Below are positions 16,657 to 26,064 of a DNA stretch of 64,000 bases, piece after piece (position 1 is the first letter of the stretch; every line of letters begins with the position of its first letter). The stretch spans positions 5,666,001-5,730,000 of the forward strand of contig NZ_JARUBL010000001.1 in NCBI RefSeq assembly GCF_029626155.1. Direction: 5' to 3'. Source of the DNA: Solwaraspora sp. WMMD1047 (GTDB lineage Bacteria > Actinomycetota > Actinomycetes > Mycobacteriales > Micromonosporaceae). The position numbers and the translations under genes are program-made. The notes beneath the pieces were generated by a model. The model ran no database searches, had not been told where the DNA came from, and was given only the letters and a program-made list of their open reading frames with translations.

Positions 16657-18533
16657 TTCTTCCCGCCGGCCTTCCCGTCGCCGCCGTCGGAGGTGGAGAG
16701 GGCGGCGATGAAGGCTTCCTGCGGGACCTCGACCCGGCCCACCATCTTCATCCGCTTCTTCCCCTCCTTCTGCTTCTCCAGCAGCTTGCGCTTCCGGGTG
16801 ATGTCACCGCCGTAGCACTTCGCCAGGACGTCCTTGCGGATCGCCCGGATCGTCTCCCGGGCGATCACCCGGTTGCCGATCGCCGCCTGGATCGGCACCT
16901 CGAACTGCTGCCGGGGGATCAGCTTGCGCAGCTTGGCCGCGATCGTGGTGCCGTAGTTGTAGGCCTTGTCCTTGTGGACGATCGCGCTGAACGCGTCCAC
17001 CGCGTCGCCGTGCAGCAGGATGTCCACCTTGACCAGCTCGGACTGCTGCTCGCCGGAGGGCTCGTAGTCCAGCGAGGCGTACCCCTTGGTCCGGCTCTTG
17101 AGCTGGTCGAAGAAGTCGAAGATGATCTCCGCGAGGGGCAGCGTGTAGCGCAGCTCGACCCGGTCGGCGGAGAGGTAGTCCATCCCCTTGAGGGTGCCCC
17201 GCCGCCCCTGGCAGAGCTCCATCACCGCGCCGACGTAGTCGTTCGGGGTCAGCACGGTGGCCCGCACCACCGGCTCGTACACCTCGGCGACCTTGCCGGT
17301 CGGGTACTCGCTCGGGTTGGTGACGGTCACCTCCGCGCCGTCCTCCATCAGCACCCGGTAGACCACGTTCGGGGCCGTCGAGATCAGATCGAGGCCGAAC
17401 TCGCGCTCCAGCCGCTCCCGGATGATCTCCAGGTGCAGCAGGCCGAGGAAGCCGCACCGGAACCCGAACCCGAGCGCGGCCGAGGTCTCCGGTTCGTAGT
17501 TCAGCGCGGCGTCGTTGAGCTTGAGTTTGTCCAGCGCGTCCCGCAGGTCCGGGTAGTCCGAGCCGTCGATCGGGTACAGCCCGGAGTAGACCATCGGCTT
17601 CGGGTCCTTGTAGCCGCCGAGCGCCTCGGTGGCCGGCCGGTTGTTGATGGTCACCGTGTCACCGACCCGGGACTGCCGGACGTCCTTCACACCGGTGATG
17701 AGGTAGCCCACCTCGCCGACGCCGAGCGCCGTCGACTTGAGCATCTCCGGGGAGATCACCCCGATCTCCAGCAGTTCGTGCACGGCGCCGGTGGACATCA
17801 TCTTGATCCGGTCCCGGGCCTCGATCCGGCCGTCGATGACCCGCACGTAGGTGACCACGCCCCGGTAGACGTCGTAGACCGAGTCGAAGATCATCGCGCG
17901 GGCCGGGGCGGCCGCGTCGCCGACCGGCGGCTTGAACTGCCGGACGATCTCGTCGAGCAGATGCGGTACGCCCTCCCCGGTTTTGCCGGAGACCCGGATG
18001 CAGTCCTCCGGCTCGCCGCCGATCAGGTGCGCCAGTTCCTCGGCGAACTTGTCCGGCTGGGCGGCCGGCAGGTCGATCTTGTTGAGCACCGGGATGACGT
18101 GCAGGTCGTTCTCCAGCGCCAGGTAGAGGTTCGCCAGCGTCTGCGCCTCGATCCCCTGCGCCGCGTCGACAAGCAGCACCGCGCCCTCGCAGGCGGCCAG
18201 CGAGCGGGAGACCTCGTAGGTGAAGTCGACGTGCCCCGGCGTGTCGATCATGTTGAGCACGGCCGCCTCGCCGGCCCGTTCGCCGTCGCGCACGGTCCAG
18301 GGCATCCGGACCGCCTGGCTCTTGATCGTGATGCCGCGTTCCCGCTCGATGTCCATCCGGTCCAGGTACTGGGCGCGCATCTGCCGGTCGTCCACCACCC
18401 CGGTGAGCTGCAGCATCCGGTCGGCCAGCGTCGACTTGCCGTGGTCGATGTGGGCGATGATGCAGAAGTTCCTGATCCGACCGGGATCGGTCGTACCAGG
18501 CGCGTTCGCGCCGGGATCTGGCGTCGGTGGCAC
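16653..18533 (-). CDS. lepA: Elongation factor 4 (LepA) GTPase
   Basis: Ribosome-associated translational GTPase that can back-translocate or remodel ribosomes, implicated in 30S biogenesis and stress. At 626 aa it has the G1 motif AHIDHGKST, the switch [21 protein letters not shown]-like domains II, III and V, and the LepA-specific C-terminal domain ([17 protein letters not shown]). The GTG at 18533 starts a short Pro/Gly extension before [17 protein letters not shown]. The ribosome site is weak. Its 5' leader (to about 18932) carries degenerate tandem repeats. It is followed by a coupled Nudix gene. Confidence 0.97.
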   Translation of the reverse strand: MPPTPDPGANAPGTTDPGRIRNFCIIAHIDHGKSTLADRMLQLTGVVDDRQMRAQYLDRMDIERERGITIKSQAVRMPWTVRDGERAGEAAVLNMIDTPGHVDFTYEVSRSLAACEGAVLLVDAAQGIEAQTLANLYLALENDLHVIPVLNKIDLPAAQPDKFAEELAHLIGGEPEDCIRVSGKTGEGVPHLLDEIVRQFKPPVGDAAAPARAMIFDSVYDVYRGVVTYVRVIDGRIEARDRIKMMSTGAVHELLEIGVISPEMLKSTALGVGEVGYLITGVKDVRQSRVGDTVTINNRPATEALGGYKDPKPMVYSGLYPIDGSDYPDLRDALDKLKLNDAALNYEPETSAALGFGFRCGFLGLLHLEIIRERLEREFGLDLISTAPNVVYRVLMEDGAEVTVTNPSEYPTGKVAEVYEPVVRATVLTPNDYVGAVMELCQGRRGTLKGMDYLSADRVELRYTLPLAEIIFDFFDQLKSRTKGYASLDYEPSGEQQSELVKVDILLHGDAVDAFSAIVHKDKAYNYGTTIAAKLRKLIPRQQFEVPIQAAIGNRVIARETIRAIRKDVLAKCYGGDITRKRKLLEKQKEGKKRMKMVGRVEVPQEAFIAALSTSDGGDGKAGGKK

Positions 18534-18932
18534 AGCAGTCCGTTCTGATCGGCTCGGGTCCGGGGTCGGCCCGGGTCTGGTCGGTCAAGCCCTGGCCTGG
18601 TCGGTCGTGGCCTGGTCGGGTCGTGGCTCGTTATCGGCTCGTGGCTCGTCTTCGGTACTGGGTCGCGGTCGGCTCCGGTCAGCTCGCCGGCTGGTGGTGC
18701 TTTGTCGGCTGGCGGATCCTGATCGGCTGGTGGTGGCAGGACGGCCGGCGCTGGCGCCGGCCCGACACCTATGTTCCCATGCCGCCCCGCCCCGGGTCTG
18801 ATCACTCCTCCCGCCCGGCCCGGCCGGGTGCGCCGGCGGGTCCGCCGGCGCCCGGCGGCCAGCCGCCGCGGGAGTCGGCCAGCTGATGTCGGCCGGATGA
18901 TGTCGTTGCGATGATCAAGGCAGGATGGTTCC
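18534..18932 (-). repeat. lepA upstream region with degenerate tandem repeats
   Basis: A 399-bp stretch with no convincing gene. Between about 18570 and 18655 it contains several imperfect 11-15 nt units of the type TGGTCGGTCGTGGCC and CTCGTGGCTCG. Read as lepA leader RNA, they become GACCGACCAGGCCA-like units. The rest is GC-rich, without strong hairpins that I could see. It must hold the lepA promoter on the minus strand and the promoter of the phosphotransferase gene at its right end. Confidence 0.5.
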
Positions 18933-19946
18933 ATGCCCACTGTTTGTGTCCCGCCGGTCCCCTACGGCACGACGGCCGTGCGTCCGGGCTGGGCCGAGCT
19001 GCCGGCGGAGCTGCGGACCGCCATCGCCGCCCGGCTGCACTCCCCGGTGGTCTGGGCGACCACCGCGCACGGCGGGTTCACCCGTGGCTTCGCGGCGGTG
19101 CTCGACACCGAGGCCGGGGACCGGGTGTTCGTCAAGGCGGCCTCCCTGGCCGACCAGCGGCACCTGAGCGACTACTACGCGCGGGAGGCCGCCATCAGCG
19201 CGGTCCTGCCCGCGGGGCTGCGGGTGGCCCGACCGCGGTGGACCCTCACCGTGGCCGGGTACTACGTCATCTGTCTGGACGCCATCGACGGCCGCCTGCC
19301 GACCCTGCCGTGGGACCCGGCGGAGCTGGACGCCACGCTGGCCGGTTACGCCACCGTCGCGGCGAGCCTGACCAACCCGCCGGCCGAGCTGGTGGCGCTG
19401 GGCCTGCCCGAGCTGGCGGAGATCGCCCGGACCGACCTGTGCTGGTGGCGCGACATCGCCGCCGGGGTCGAGCCGCTGCCGACCGTCGCGGTGCGTGGGC
19501 CGGCCGGGGCGCTCGCCGGGCCCGGGCTCCGCGGCCACCTGCCGGAACTGGCGGCGCTGGAGGCCCTCCTACCCTCGTACGCCCGGACCGGCTCGGTGAT
19601 CCACTGCGACCTGCGGGTGGACAACGTGCTCATCGACCGGGCCGGCGACGCCTGGTTCTGCGACTGGAACTGGGTCTGTTACGGACCCGCCTGGTTCGAC
19701 GTGGCCGGCCTGCTGGTCACGGCGTACGCCTCCGGGTTGGACGCCGATCGGCTGTTCGCGGAGTCGCCGACCGCCCGGCAGGCACCGCCGGATGCCCTGG
19801 ACGTGACGTTGGCTGCCCTCGCCGGGCACTGGCTGACCCGGGCCGCCGCCGGCCCGAGCAGCGGCTCGCCGCATCTCGGCGCGCACCAGCAGTGGAGCGG
19901 GGAGATCGCGCTCGGCTGGCTCGCCGAACGCCGCGGCTGGCGCTGA
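18933..19946 (+). CDS. Aminoglycoside phosphotransferase-like kinase (APH family)
   Basis: Eukaryotic-like small-molecule kinase fold of 337 aa. It has an N-lobe Lys in VFVKAAS, the Brenner motif VIHCDLRVDNVLI with catalytic Asp, and the DFG-equivalent FCDWNWV. The family phosphorylates antibiotics, choline, sugars or other alcohols, so this need not be a resistance gene. It stands alone. The ATG at 18933 has no ribosome site, and CAGGAT lies six bases upstream, suggesting a leaderless start. In some actinobacteria related kinases sit next to lepA, but I cannot assign the substrate. Confidence 0.82.
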   Translation: MPTVCVPPVPYGTTAVRPGWAELPAELRTAIAARLHSPVVWATTAHGGFTRGFAAVLDTEAGDRVFVKAASLADQRHLSDYYAREAAISAVLPAGLRVARPRWTLTVAGYYVICLDAIDGRLPTLPWDPAELDATLAGYATVAASLTNPPAELVALGLPELAEIARTDLCWWRDIAAGVEPLPTVAVRGPAGALAGPGLRGHLPELAALEALLPSYARTGSVIHCDLRVDNVLIDRAGDAWFCDWNWVCYGPAWFDVAGLLVTAYASGLDADRLFAESPTARQAPPDALDVTLAALAGHWLTRAAAGPSSGSPHLGAHQQWSGEIALGWLAERRGWR

Positions 19947-19967
19947 AGCCGGCCGGGCTGACCGGTT

Positions 19968-19996
19968 TTGGCCCCGGTCGGCCGACCTGGTAGCCT
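19968..19996 (+). promoter_or_regulatory. Candidate promoter of rpsT
   Basis: TTGGCC (19968-19973), 17-bp spacer, TAGCCT (19991-19996). Both hexamers and the spacing fit the main vegetative sigma factor consensus of actinobacteria. It would give a leader of about 110 nt before rpsT. Confidence 0.5.
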
Positions 19997-20042
19997 GGCT
20001 TTTCACGTGCCCAACCCGGCACGGGTACAAGCACGGACTCAG

Positions 20043-20082
20043 CTCGAGTCAGCAAACCAGCGAACTCGAGTCAGCAAACCAG
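20043..20082 (+). repeat. 18-bp direct repeats in the rpsT leader
   Basis: Exact copies of CTCGAGTCAGCAAACCAG at 20043-20060 and 20065-20082, period 22 bp, inside the predicted untranslated leader of rpsT. Confidence 0.85.
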
Positions 20083-20112
20083 AAACCCTAGCTACCAGGA
20101 CGAGGCTGTCGC

Positions 20113-20379
20113 GTGGCGAACATCAAGTCCCAGATCAAGCGCAACCGGCAGAACGAGAAGCGCCGGCTGCGCAACAAGTCGGTCAAGTCGTCGCTGAAGA
20201 CCGCCATCCGGAAGTTCAACGCGGCCGCCGAGAGCGGCGACGCCGAGCAGGCCACCGCTCTGATGCGGGCGGCTTCGCGGCAGTTGGACAAGGCCGCCAG
20301 CAAGGGCGTGATCCACGCCAACCAGGCGGCGAACCGCAAGTCGGCGATCGCCAAGCGCATGGGGTCGCTCGCCGCCTGA
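20113..20379 (+). CDS. rpsT: 30S ribosomal protein S20
   Basis: Primary 16S rRNA-binding protein of the small subunit, 88 aa, almost all helical and Lys/Arg-rich ([20 protein letters not shown] to [10 protein letters not shown]). Start GTG. It is transcribed alone, opposite to the holA gene group, as in M. tuberculosis (Rv2412). The leader carries tandem repeats that could take part in autoregulation, known for S20 in E. coli although through a different mechanism. A hairpin terminator follows. Confidence 0.97.
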   Translation: MANIKSQIKRNRQNEKRRLRNKSVKSSLKTAIRKFNAAAESGDAEQATALMRAASRQLDKAASKGVIHANQAANRKSAIAKRMGSLAA

Positions 20380-20434
20380 CCAGGCACCCGGGCCTCGGCC
20401 CGTCGAGCGAGCCTCGGGCGCGCAGATCTTCGAT

Positions 20435-20470
20435 CGGGCGTCGACCGGCCACCGGCCGGGTCGGCGCCCG
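20435..20470. terminator. Hairpin terminator between rpsT and the convergent gene
   Basis: CGGGCG/CGCCCG (20435-20440, 20465-20470), then TCGACC/GGTCGG with one wobble pair, then GGCC/GGCC with a bulged G and an ACC loop. Confidence 0.65.
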
Positions 20471-20518
20471 TCGCGCTGTCCGGGGCGCCGTGCTTTCCAC
20501 GCGGTGCCCGACGGCTGT

Positions 20519-21319
20519 TCACTCGTAGCGTCGGTGGGCTGACTGGCGTAACCGCTGCTCGGCGGCATCGGCCGGGTAGTGCGCCCGGGCGTCGATCCGG
20601 GCCGACCGCTGATCTGGCCGGCGGTAGGAATCCAATCGCCCGTACGAGTGGGCGTTGAGGCCGCTGCGGCCGGAGTGGGCGGCGGCCAGCCCGGAGGCGG
20701 CAGGTTCCACGGCCGGCGGGGCTCCGGTTCGTGCCGCGTCGGCGACCGGTCGGGGCCGGGTCCGGGGGGTGGCCAGCTCTGGCCGTACCCGCGCCACCGC
20801 CGCCGATCCCGGCTCAGCCCCCGCCGCTGCCCGGTCGGCGTCGAACCGAGCCACCCCGGCCCGGTCCGCTTGCCGGCCCGTCGGGACCGGCACGGTCATC
20901 GGGTAGGCCAGCGCGCCGGGCACGGTGGCCCGACCGACCACCGGCTGCAACTCGCGCCGGAAACGCTCCTGCTCCAGTTCCGGCACCCGGGCCGCGGAGC
21001 GGGCCACCGCCGCGGCCACCAGGTCATTGACCTTGACCATCACCGCCACCGAGGCCGGCAGGATGAGCAGCCCCCACCAACTGATCAGTTCGGCGAGCGC
21101 GAGCAGGAACGCCAGGATCAGGGTGCCTTCGAAGAAGGCGAAGCAGAGCAGTCCGCCGGGGTCGAGGTGGCTCAGGCCGAGCACCCGGGCGTAGAGCGGA
21201 CGGAGCCGGTCCTCGTCGGCGGGAATGCCGGCCGGGTCCGGTAGGAATCCGATCGGCTCGGGGAAGCCGGCGGCGGCGCGGCGCACCGCGACCCGCCCGA
21301 ACCAGGCCGGCACGCTCAT
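20519..21319 (-). CDS. Hypothetical membrane protein with disordered tail
   Basis: 266 aa. Residues ~1-60 are soluble, followed by two closely spaced hydrophobic helices (GLLCFAFFEGTLILAFLLALAELI and WWGLLILPASVAVMVKVNDLVAAAVA), then a long Arg/Ala/Pro-rich cytoplasmic tail ending RQSAHRRYE. No enzymatic motif. The ATG overlaps the holA stop codon (ATGA), so it is cotranslated with holA. It ends convergent with rpsT. Not recognised further; its consistent coupling to holA would be worth testing in relatives. Confidence 0.75.
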   Translation of the reverse strand: MSVPAWFGRVAVRRAAAGFPEPIGFLPDPAGIPADEDRLRPLYARVLGLSHLDPGGLLCFAFFEGTLILAFLLALAELISWWGLLILPASVAVMVKVNDLVAAAVARSAARVPELEQERFRRELQPVVGRATVPGALAYPMTVPVPTGRQADRAGVARFDADRAAAGAEPGSAAVARVRPELATPRTRPRPVADAARTGAPPAVEPAASGLAAAHSGRSGLNAHSYGRLDSYRRPDQRSARIDARAHYPADAAEQRLRQSAHRRYE

Positions 21320-22317
21320 CGCGGTCCACCTCCCGCCGGTGTGGCACCGCCCCGGCGGGCGCCCGCCACCGCGAACACGGCCCGTTCCAGGGCGTACCCG
21401 CGGTCCTCGGCGCCGCCCTTGACGGCGGCGTTGCAGTCGGCGGCCGCCCGCATCGCTTCGACCAGCCCTTCCGGGGTCCAACCTCGACCCTGCCGCTGCG
21501 CCCGCTCGATCTTCCAGGCCGGCATGCCGAGGCTGCTGGCGAGCTGGTAGGCGTTGCCGCGTCCGGCGGAGCTGACCCGCGCGACGGTGCGTACCCCGTC
21601 GGCGAGGGCGTCCGCGATCGGCACCGGGTCGACGCCGACGTGCAGCGCCCAGCGCAGCGCCTCCAATGCGGCCGGCACGTCGCCGACCACCGCGGCGTCC
21701 GCGACGGTGAAACCGCTGACCTCGGCCCGACCCCGGTAGTAACGGGCCACCGTGTCGACGCCGATCCGGCCGTCGGTGTCGGCGATCAGCTGGGAGCAGG
21801 CCGAGGCGAGTTCCCGCAGGTCGTTGCCGACGGCGGCGAGCAGCGCCTCGGCCGCGTCGTCGGTGCAGCGACCGCCGCCGCGCCGAATCTCGTCGCGGAC
21901 GAATGCGACCCGGTCCCGGTGGCCCTTGAGCTTCGCGGCCGGCACCACCTCCGCGCCCGCCGCCCGGAGTCCGTCCGCGAACGCCTTCCCCTTGGCGCCG
22001 CCGAGGTGGGTCACCACCAGGTGGACCTCCGGGTCCGGATTCTTCGCGTACGCCAGCAGCGCGGTCACCAGGTCCTTGCGGGCGTCCTGACCGGACCGCA
22101 GGATCAGGACCCGCCGTCCGCCGAACAGCGACGGGCTGAGCATCTCGGCGATCTCCCCGGGGCTCACCGAGCCGGCCTCGTACTCGCGTACGTCGGCGCC
22201 GGGGTCGACGGCCCGGGCGGCCTCGGTCGTCGCCGCCACGGCGCGGGTGGCGAGCAGTTCCTCGTCGCCGAGGACGAGGACGACCGGTGCGGGACTGGCG
22301 GGGCTCACGCCGCCCAT
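21316..22317 (-). CDS. holA: DNA polymerase III subunit delta
   Basis: Clamp-loader delta subunit that opens the beta sliding clamp. At 333 aa it contains an AAA+-like N-terminal domain lacking a functional Walker A (VLVLGDEELLATRAV), DPEVHLVVTHLGG, KGHRDRVAFVRDEIRR and the collar domain (ALRWALHVGVDPVPIADAL). ATG at 22317 chosen; GTG 22308 is an alternative, and neither has a clear ribosome site. It follows comEC by 107 bp and overlaps the downstream membrane gene by 4 bp. Same order as Rv2413c-Rv2415c. Confidence 0.93.
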   Translation of the reverse strand: MGGVSPASPAPVVLVLGDEELLATRAVAATTEAARAVDPGADVREYEAGSVSPGEIAEMLSPSLFGGRRVLILRSGQDARKDLVTALLAYAKNPDPEVHLVVTHLGGAKGKAFADGLRAAGAEVVPAAKLKGHRDRVAFVRDEIRRGGGRCTDDAAEALLAAVGNDLRELASACSQLIADTDGRIGVDTVARYYRGRAEVSGFTVADAAVVGDVPAALEALRWALHVGVDPVPIADALADGVRTVARVSSAGRGNAYQLASSLGMPAWKIERAQRQGRGWTPEGLVEAMRAAADCNAAVKGGAEDRGYALERAVFAVAGARRGGATPAGGGPR

Positions 22318-22424
22318 AGTCGCACGCGCCGAGTGCGCATTGGACCTGGTCACCCCCGTTCCCACGGCCGACCCCGCACTTGGCGCAAATCCAGACATTT
22401 GCCTCGGTCAGCTCTACTGGGTGG

Positions 22425-24899
22425 TCACCTGCGTTCCCCCGGGCCGCGGGTCACCACCCCCAGCCCGCCGCCGGGGCGCACCACCACCGCGACGTCACCG
22501 TCGACATCGGTACGCAGCACCCGGGCGCCGTTGCGGGCCAGCCGGGCCAGCACTGCGGGGTTCGGGTGCCCGTACCCGTTGTCGGTGCCCACCGGCACCA
22601 GCGCCACCGCCGGCGAGACCGCGTCCAGGAAGGCCGGACTCTGGTACGCCGACCCGTGATGGGCGACCTTGAGTACGTCCACCGCCAGGTCGGCGGTCGG
22701 ATCGGTGAGCAGTTCGTCCTGGAGTTCGGACTCGGCGTCGCCGGCCAGCAGGATCCGCACGCCGCGGACCTCGGCGAGCAGCACCACCGAGTTGTTGTTC
22801 GGGTCCGACCTGGTTCCGCGCAGCGGTGCCGGTGGCCCGACCGAACGCACCGTCAGCGGACCCGCCGTCCACCGCCAACCGGGCCGGACCACCCCCACCG
22901 GCACCCCACCCAGCGCGCCGGCCCGGCTGACCGCGTCCCGTCCGGCCACCGGCTCCGGCCACTGTGGGGTGAGGATGGCGCCGACCCGGCGGCGACGCAG
23001 CGCGCCGTCGAGCCCGCCCACGTGGTCGGCGTGGAAATGGCTCACGACCAGCAACGGCACCGCCCGTACGCCGAGCCCGCGCAGGCAGCGGTCGACCGCG
23101 GTCGGCTCCGGGCCGGCGTCGACCACCACCGCCCGCCCGGCGGCCACCGGGAGCACCACCGCGTCGCCCTGCCCGACGGCGCAGGCGGCGACCACCCAGT
23201 CGCGCGGTGGCCAGCCCGGCGCGGCGAGTCGGACCGGCAGCGCCCCGAGGACGGCGGCGACGGCGGCGACGGCCAGCAACCGGCGCGGCAGCCGGCGGCG
23301 GGCGGCCGCCAGCACGGCGACGGTGAGCGCGCCGAGCAGCAGTCCACCCGGGACACCGTCCCACCAGGGCAGGGTGCCGGCCGGCAGCCGGGCGCCGTGG
23401 CGGGCCACCAGGACCAGCCACCAGGCCGGCCAACTCGCCAGCCAGGCGGTGAACTCGGCGCCGGCCGGCCAGATCGTCGACAGCACGGCGGCCCCGACGC
23501 CGAGCACCGTGGCGGGCGCGATCGCGGGCACCGCGAGCAGGTTCGCCGGTACGGCCACCAGGCTGATGGTCCCGGAGAGCCCGGCCACCACCGGCGCGCA
23601 GGCGAGCTGGGCGGCGGCCGGAATCGCCAACGCCTCGGCCAGCCCGGCCGGCATCCCGCGCCGCCGCAACCTGTCCCGCCAGCAGGGTGCGATCAGCAGC
23701 AGCCCACCGGTGGCCAGCACGGAGAGGGCGAATCCCGGGTCGCCGGCGAGCGCCGGGTCGAGGCAGATCAGCGTGGTGATCGCGGCGGCCAGCGCCGGCA
23801 GCGCCGCACGGGTGCGCCCGGTGGCGAGCGCCAGCAGGCCGATCGCGCCCATGGCGGCGGCCCGCACGACGCTGGGCGAGGGCCGGACCAGGATCACGAA
23901 GCCGATGAGCGCCACGCCGCAGAGCCCGGCCGCGAGCCAGGGACCGGCGCGACCCCACCGGGCCAGCAACAGCACCAGGCCGACCACGATCGCCACATTG
24001 GAGCCGGATACAGCGTTCAAATGGGTCATACCGGTCACCAGGAAGTCTTCCTCGACGGCCGGTTCCAGCCGGCTGGTGTCGCCGACCACCAGCCCGGGCA
24101 GCAGGCCGCCCGGCTCGATCGGCAGCGGCGCACAGGCCCGTTGCAGCCCGGCCCGCAGGGTTCCCGCCGCCCGCTGCGCCCAGGACGGCTCGCCGGTCAA
24201 CTGCGGTGGTTGTCGGGCCGACAGCACCGCCGCCGTCAGGTCGCCGCCGCGCGGTGCCAGCAACCGTCCCTCGGCGGTCAGCCGCTGGCCGGGCAACAGG
24301 TTCTGCCATCGGGCGTCGCTGGCCAGCACGAGAACCCGCGCCGGCACCACTACCGGCGCGGCCGACCCGGTTCGCAGCCAGATCAGCTCGGCTGAGAGCA
24401 GGTAGCTGGGCGGGCGACCGGCGGCCCCACGGACGGCGCGCGGGTCGTCGCGTACCACCAGGCGCACCGTCACCGTGGCACCCGTCGCCACCAGGGCGGT
24501 GATCGCCGGTGCGTCCCGGACGGCGAGCCGCGCACCGGTCGCCGCCCCGCCACAGACAGCACCGATCAACACCGACACGGCGAACCAGCCATACCCGGCA
24601 ACCAGCCCGGCCCGAGCCACCAGCCCGGCCCGATCAGACCGGGTAGACGGCCCGGATTCGATGGGGCGAGCGCGTCGGCGGGTCCGGATCAGGTAACCGG
24701 CGAGGGCAGCGGCGGCACCGCCGACCAGGGCGGTCGTCAATACCGTCAGGTCGGTGCCGAGCCAGAGGCCGGCCAGCGCGGTGAGCCAGGCACCGACCGC
24801 CACACCGGCCAGCCGCAGATCGGGCGGCTCGGCCCGGGAGTCGTCGGATGCCGGCTCGGTCACGTCGTCGTCCCGGTGGACCGGTCGGTTCGGGTTCAC
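22425..24899 (-). CDS. comEC: ComEC/Rec2 family DNA uptake channel
   Basis: Polytopic inner-membrane protein (824 aa) that forms the channel for single-stranded DNA in naturally competent bacteria. Order: N-terminal helices with a DUF4131/OB-like domain, the Competence domain (MTHLNAVSGSNVAIV through many helices) and a C-terminal metallo-beta-lactamase domain with HFHADHVGG, LLAGDAE and VLKVAHHGS, presumed nuclease. All metal ligands appear present. GTG at 24899 overlaps the comEA stop by 4 bp (GTGA). Competence has not been shown for most filamentous actinobacteria, so the role may be DNA scavenging. Confidence 0.93.
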   Translation of the reverse strand: MNPNRPVHRDDDVTEPASDDSRAEPPDLRLAGVAVGAWLTALAGLWLGTDLTVLTTALVGGAAAALAGYLIRTRRRARPIESGPSTRSDRAGLVARAGLVAGYGWFAVSVLIGAVCGGAATGARLAVRDAPAITALVATGATVTVRLVVRDDPRAVRGAAGRPPSYLLSAELIWLRTGSAAPVVVPARVLVLASDARWQNLLPGQRLTAEGRLLAPRGGDLTAAVLSARQPPQLTGEPSWAQRAAGTLRAGLQRACAPLPIEPGGLLPGLVVGDTSRLEPAVEEDFLVTGMTHLNAVSGSNVAIVVGLVLLLARWGRAGPWLAAGLCGVALIGFVILVRPSPSVVRAAAMGAIGLLALATGRTRAALPALAAAITTLICLDPALAGDPGFALSVLATGGLLLIAPCWRDRLRRRGMPAGLAEALAIPAAAQLACAPVVAGLSGTISLVAVPANLLAVPAIAPATVLGVGAAVLSTIWPAGAEFTAWLASWPAWWLVLVARHGARLPAGTLPWWDGVPGGLLLGALTVAVLAAARRRLPRRLLAVAAVAAVLGALPVRLAAPGWPPRDWVVAACAVGQGDAVVLPVAAGRAVVVDAGPEPTAVDRCLRGLGVRAVPLLVVSHFHADHVGGLDGALRRRRVGAILTPQWPEPVAGRDAVSRAGALGGVPVGVVRPGWRWTAGPLTVRSVGPPAPLRGTRSDPNNNSVVLLAEVRGVRILLAGDAESELQDELLTDPTADLAVDVLKVAHHGSAYQSPAFLDAVSPAVALVPVGTDNGYGHPNPAVLARLARNGARVLRTDVDGDVAVVVRPGGGLGVVTRGPGERR

Positions 24900-25960
24900 A
24901 CCGTCACCAGGTCCTTGAGATCCTCGTACCGGGCATCACCGATGCCGTTGACCTGGCGAAGGTCGCTCACCGAGCGGAACGCGCCGCGGTCCGTGCGGTG
25001 GTCCAGAATCCGTTGCGCGAGCACCGGACCGACCCCGGGCAGCGCGTCCAACTCGGCCAGCGTGGCGGTGTTGAGGTTCACCTTCCCGGCCGGTGGCCCG
25101 CCGGCGCCCGGCCCGGCGGCGCCCGGCCCGGCGGCACCCGGCCCAGCGGCGCCGGGCTGCCCGAACCCGGGCGGGGCGGTGACACCGACCAGGATCAGCT
25201 CGCCGTCGGTCACCTTGCGGGCCAGGTTGAGCAGGGTGACGTCGACCCCGGGCAACGCCCCGCCGGCCGCCTCGATGGCGTCCGCGACCCGGCCGCCGGG
25301 CGGCAGCCGCACCAGACCCGGGCGGCGCACCTTGCCGGCGACGGCGACCACCACCTCACCGCCGGGACCCGCGCCGGGTGACCCGGCGGTGTCGGCCCCG
25401 CCTGAAACGTCCGGATCCGACGGCCCGCTCTGATCGACCGAGACGACGGGCGGCTCGGCGGCCACCGGCTCGGTCCGGGGCCGGGACTGCCAGGCCCAAC
25501 CGGCCGCCCCCAGCACCACCAGCACGGCCACCACGGCCAGCGCCCGAACTCCCCGCCGCCCCGGATCGAACGCCCGCGGACCGGGCAACCGGGACCCCTC
25601 GCCAGCCCGCGCCGCCTCCATCGGCGGCAGCGCAGACTCGACAGTTCGTGCCGGCTCCACCGGCGGCGGCGTCGGCCCGGCAGCCCACGCCGACCCCACC
25701 GGACGCGACGACCCCAGCGGACGCGACGACCCCACCGGACGCGACGACCCCGACAGCACCGGACCGGCAGGCAGCGCCGGCCCCGTGCTTCCCTGGTCCG
25801 GCAGCGGCCGAGGTCGGCTTCCGGTCGGCGCGGCCGGCGTTGCTTCCGCCAGCATCGCCGAGGGCCGGCCCACGTCAGTAGCGGGCGACCAAGGCTCGAC
25901 GGCCCCCGGCATCAGCCGCGACAACCGCTCCCACACCGCTGTCTCGTCGTCATCTGGCAC
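24896..25960 (-). CDS. comEA: ComEA family helix-hairpin-helix DNA-binding protein
   Basis: Membrane-anchored DNA receptor of 354 aa. A long disordered cytoplasmic N-terminus is followed by a membrane helix (GVRALAVVAVLVVLGAAGWAW), an SLBB domain (VVVAVAGKVRRPGLVRLPPGG) and a C-terminal pair of HhH motifs (VNLNTATLAELDALPGVGP, FRSVSDLRQVNGIGDARYE). Two low-complexity segments, SSRPVG/SSRPLG and GAAGP repeats, are coded by tandem DNA repeats. First gene of comEA-comEC-holA, with GTG start. Confidence 0.92.
   Translation of the reverse strand: MPDDDETAVWERLSRLMPGAVEPWSPATDVGRPSAMLAEATPAAPTGSRPRPLPDQGSTGPALPAGPVLSGSSRPVGSSRPLGSSRPVGSAWAAGPTPPPVEPARTVESALPPMEAARAGEGSRLPGPRAFDPGRRGVRALAVVAVLVVLGAAGWAWQSRPRTEPVAAEPPVVSVDQSGPSDPDVSGGADTAGSPGAGPGGEVVVAVAGKVRRPGLVRLPPGGRVADAIEAAGGALPGVDVTLLNLARKVTDGELILVGVTAPPGFGQPGAAGPGAAGPGAAGPGAGGPPAGKVNLNTATLAELDALPGVGPVLAQRILDHRTDRGAFRSVSDLRQVNGIGDARYEDLKDLVTV
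25106..25150. repeat. 15-bp tandem repeat, three units, in comEA
   Basis: GCCCGGCCCGGCGGC twice exactly (25106-25135), then a copy with two mismatches. It codes the GAAGP linker between SLBB and HhH domains on the minus strand. Confidence 0.85.
25691..25751. repeat. 18-bp tandem repeat, 3.4 units, in comEA
   Basis: CGACCCCACCGGACGCGA at 25691, 25709 (one mismatch) and 25727, plus a partial copy to 25751. It codes the SSRPVG-type repeats of the disordered N-terminal region. Confidence 0.85.
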
Positions 25961-26064
25961 AACCGGCAGCGTGCCCCGCGAACCGCCGCCGGATCAGCCG
26001 AAGGCCGACCTACTGTGGACAACCGGCCCGGCTGTGGAAAACGCCCTGATCTTGGCCGGTTCTG

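Noticed and set aside
18527..18886. 119-codon plus-strand ORF starting over the lepA start codon
   Set aside because: Trp/Arg/Gly-rich low-complexity product, no ribosome site or leaderless signal, and it coincides with the degenerate repeat tract; no family recognised.
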